From Candidatus Borrarchaeota archaeon (lineage in GTDB: Archaea > Asgardarchaeota > Sifarchaeia > Borrarchaeales > Borrarchaeaceae): 5,569 bases of DNA. Positions 5,200-5,569 of this stretch are shown here, piece by piece. The DNA is taken from positions 1 to 5,569 of the forward strand of contig JAEORY010000299.1 of NCBI GenBank assembly GCA_016840645.1. The letters are read 5' to 3'. The notes under the pieces are model-generated. The model was not told where the DNA came from, made no database searches, and saw nothing but the letters and a program-made list of their open reading frames with translations. Numbering within the stretch: position 1 is the first letter of the stretch; each line of letters opens with the position of its first letter. The translations under genes were made by a program, and so were the position numbers.

Positions 5200-5569
5200 T
5201 CAGATAAGATGTGGCAAGAATGGTACATCCTTCATAGTAAGAAAACCTGGAGGGGCATCCATTACAGCATCGATCAAATTCACAACTATTGCAACTGTCG
5301 CATCGTCTCCAAATAACCCATTCTGAATCTTAAAGTCAATATCTGGTTCTCCAAAAATCTGTGTTCTATCATATTGTTCTTTTGCATCAATTTCCATTCG
5401 GAGCACTAACTTTATTAAGTTTTCTCCATTTTTTGATCCTGTTGCGGTCTGAAAAATTCCGGCGACTTCGCCTGGCTCGACTTCGAAATATTCTGTTTTT
5501 AATAGTTCTTTGGCGATTACGGCTTCAATTTTCTCGTCTATAACTAAGTCCCAGCCAAGTGTATTTGCA
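5200..5569 (-). CDS. 2,4-diaminopentanoate dehydrogenase / DapB-like oxidoreductase, C-terminal part (partial)
   Basis: The frame stays open from the TGA at 5200-5202 to the right edge, giving 122 visible C-terminal residues; the start and N-terminal Rossmann domain lie outside the window. GTG codons such as 5404-5406 are internal, because recognisable family sequence continues upstream of them. The visible part contains FEVEPGEVAGIFQTATG, an alternating-strand region, a GEPDIDFKI segment, and the ending GDDATVAIVVNLIDAVMDAP followed by PGFLTMKDVP. I recognise this as the C-terminal domain of NAD(P)-dependent enzymes related to 2,4-diaminopentanoate dehydrogenase (ornithine fermentation) and distantly to dihydrodipicolinate reductase. 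Many archaeal relatives have no proven substrate, so the exact reaction is open. It converges on the 114-residue gene with 18 bp between stops and is separated from argGH by that gene, so it is not in the arginine operon. Confidence 0.72.
   Translation of the reverse strand, partial: ANTLGWDLVIDEKIEAVIAKELLKTEYFEVEPGEVAGIFQTATGSKNGENLIKLVLRMEIDAKEQYDRTQIFGEPDIDFKIQNGLFGDDATVAIVVNLIDAVMDAPPGFLTMKDVPFLPHLI

Overview
The window looks like chromosomal DNA from an archaeon. It is AT-rich. Starts are mixed ATG/GTG/TTG, often behind strong Shine-Dalgarno motifs. TATA-like boxes with purine-rich BRE-like flanks lie upstream of genes, and oligo-T tracts rather than GC-rich hairpins follow gene ends. 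The ArgG and ArgH sequences also look archaeal in type. The lineage cannot be fixed from this sequence; an uncultivated mesophilic group such as Bathyarchaeia or Asgard archaea is only a guess.

Layout, left to right. Bases 1-72 hold no gene I can support, apart from a T7 tract that may end the ABC operon. Bases 73-1311 (minus strand) hold a two-gene transporter unit: a very short FtsX-type permease (1311 to 769) followed by its LolD/MacB-type ATPase (750 to 73). Bases 1312-1506 are intergenic and hold the argH-side T-tracts and TATA-like boxes for the transporter unit. Bases 1507-4212 (minus strand) are the arginine pair: argG (argininosuccinate synthase) transcribed first, then argH (argininosuccinate lyase) after a 24-nt gap. 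Together they convert citrulline plus aspartate to arginine plus fumarate.

Bases 4213-4836 are a 624-bp gap between argG (leftward) and an unrecognised 114-residue gene (rightward, 4837-5181). It contains a good BRE/TATA promoter close to argG, a mirrored pair of TATA-like boxes, two short perfect dyads, a leader hairpin before the 114-residue gene, and a tiny arginine-rich reading frame followed by a weak hairpin and T6. The 114-residue protein ends in what reads as a winged-helix-like segment and could be a local DNA-binding regulator. It converges on the 3' end of a truncated minus-strand gene (5200 to the right edge) that I recognise as the C-terminal domain of the 2,4-diaminopentanoate dehydrogenase / DapB-like oxidoreductase family.

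No mobile element, CRISPR array, tRNA or rRNA was found. The most interesting part is the argG / 114-residue-gene divergent region: a possible local arginine-responsive control region with an uncharacterised regulator beside it. That reading is inference, not proof.
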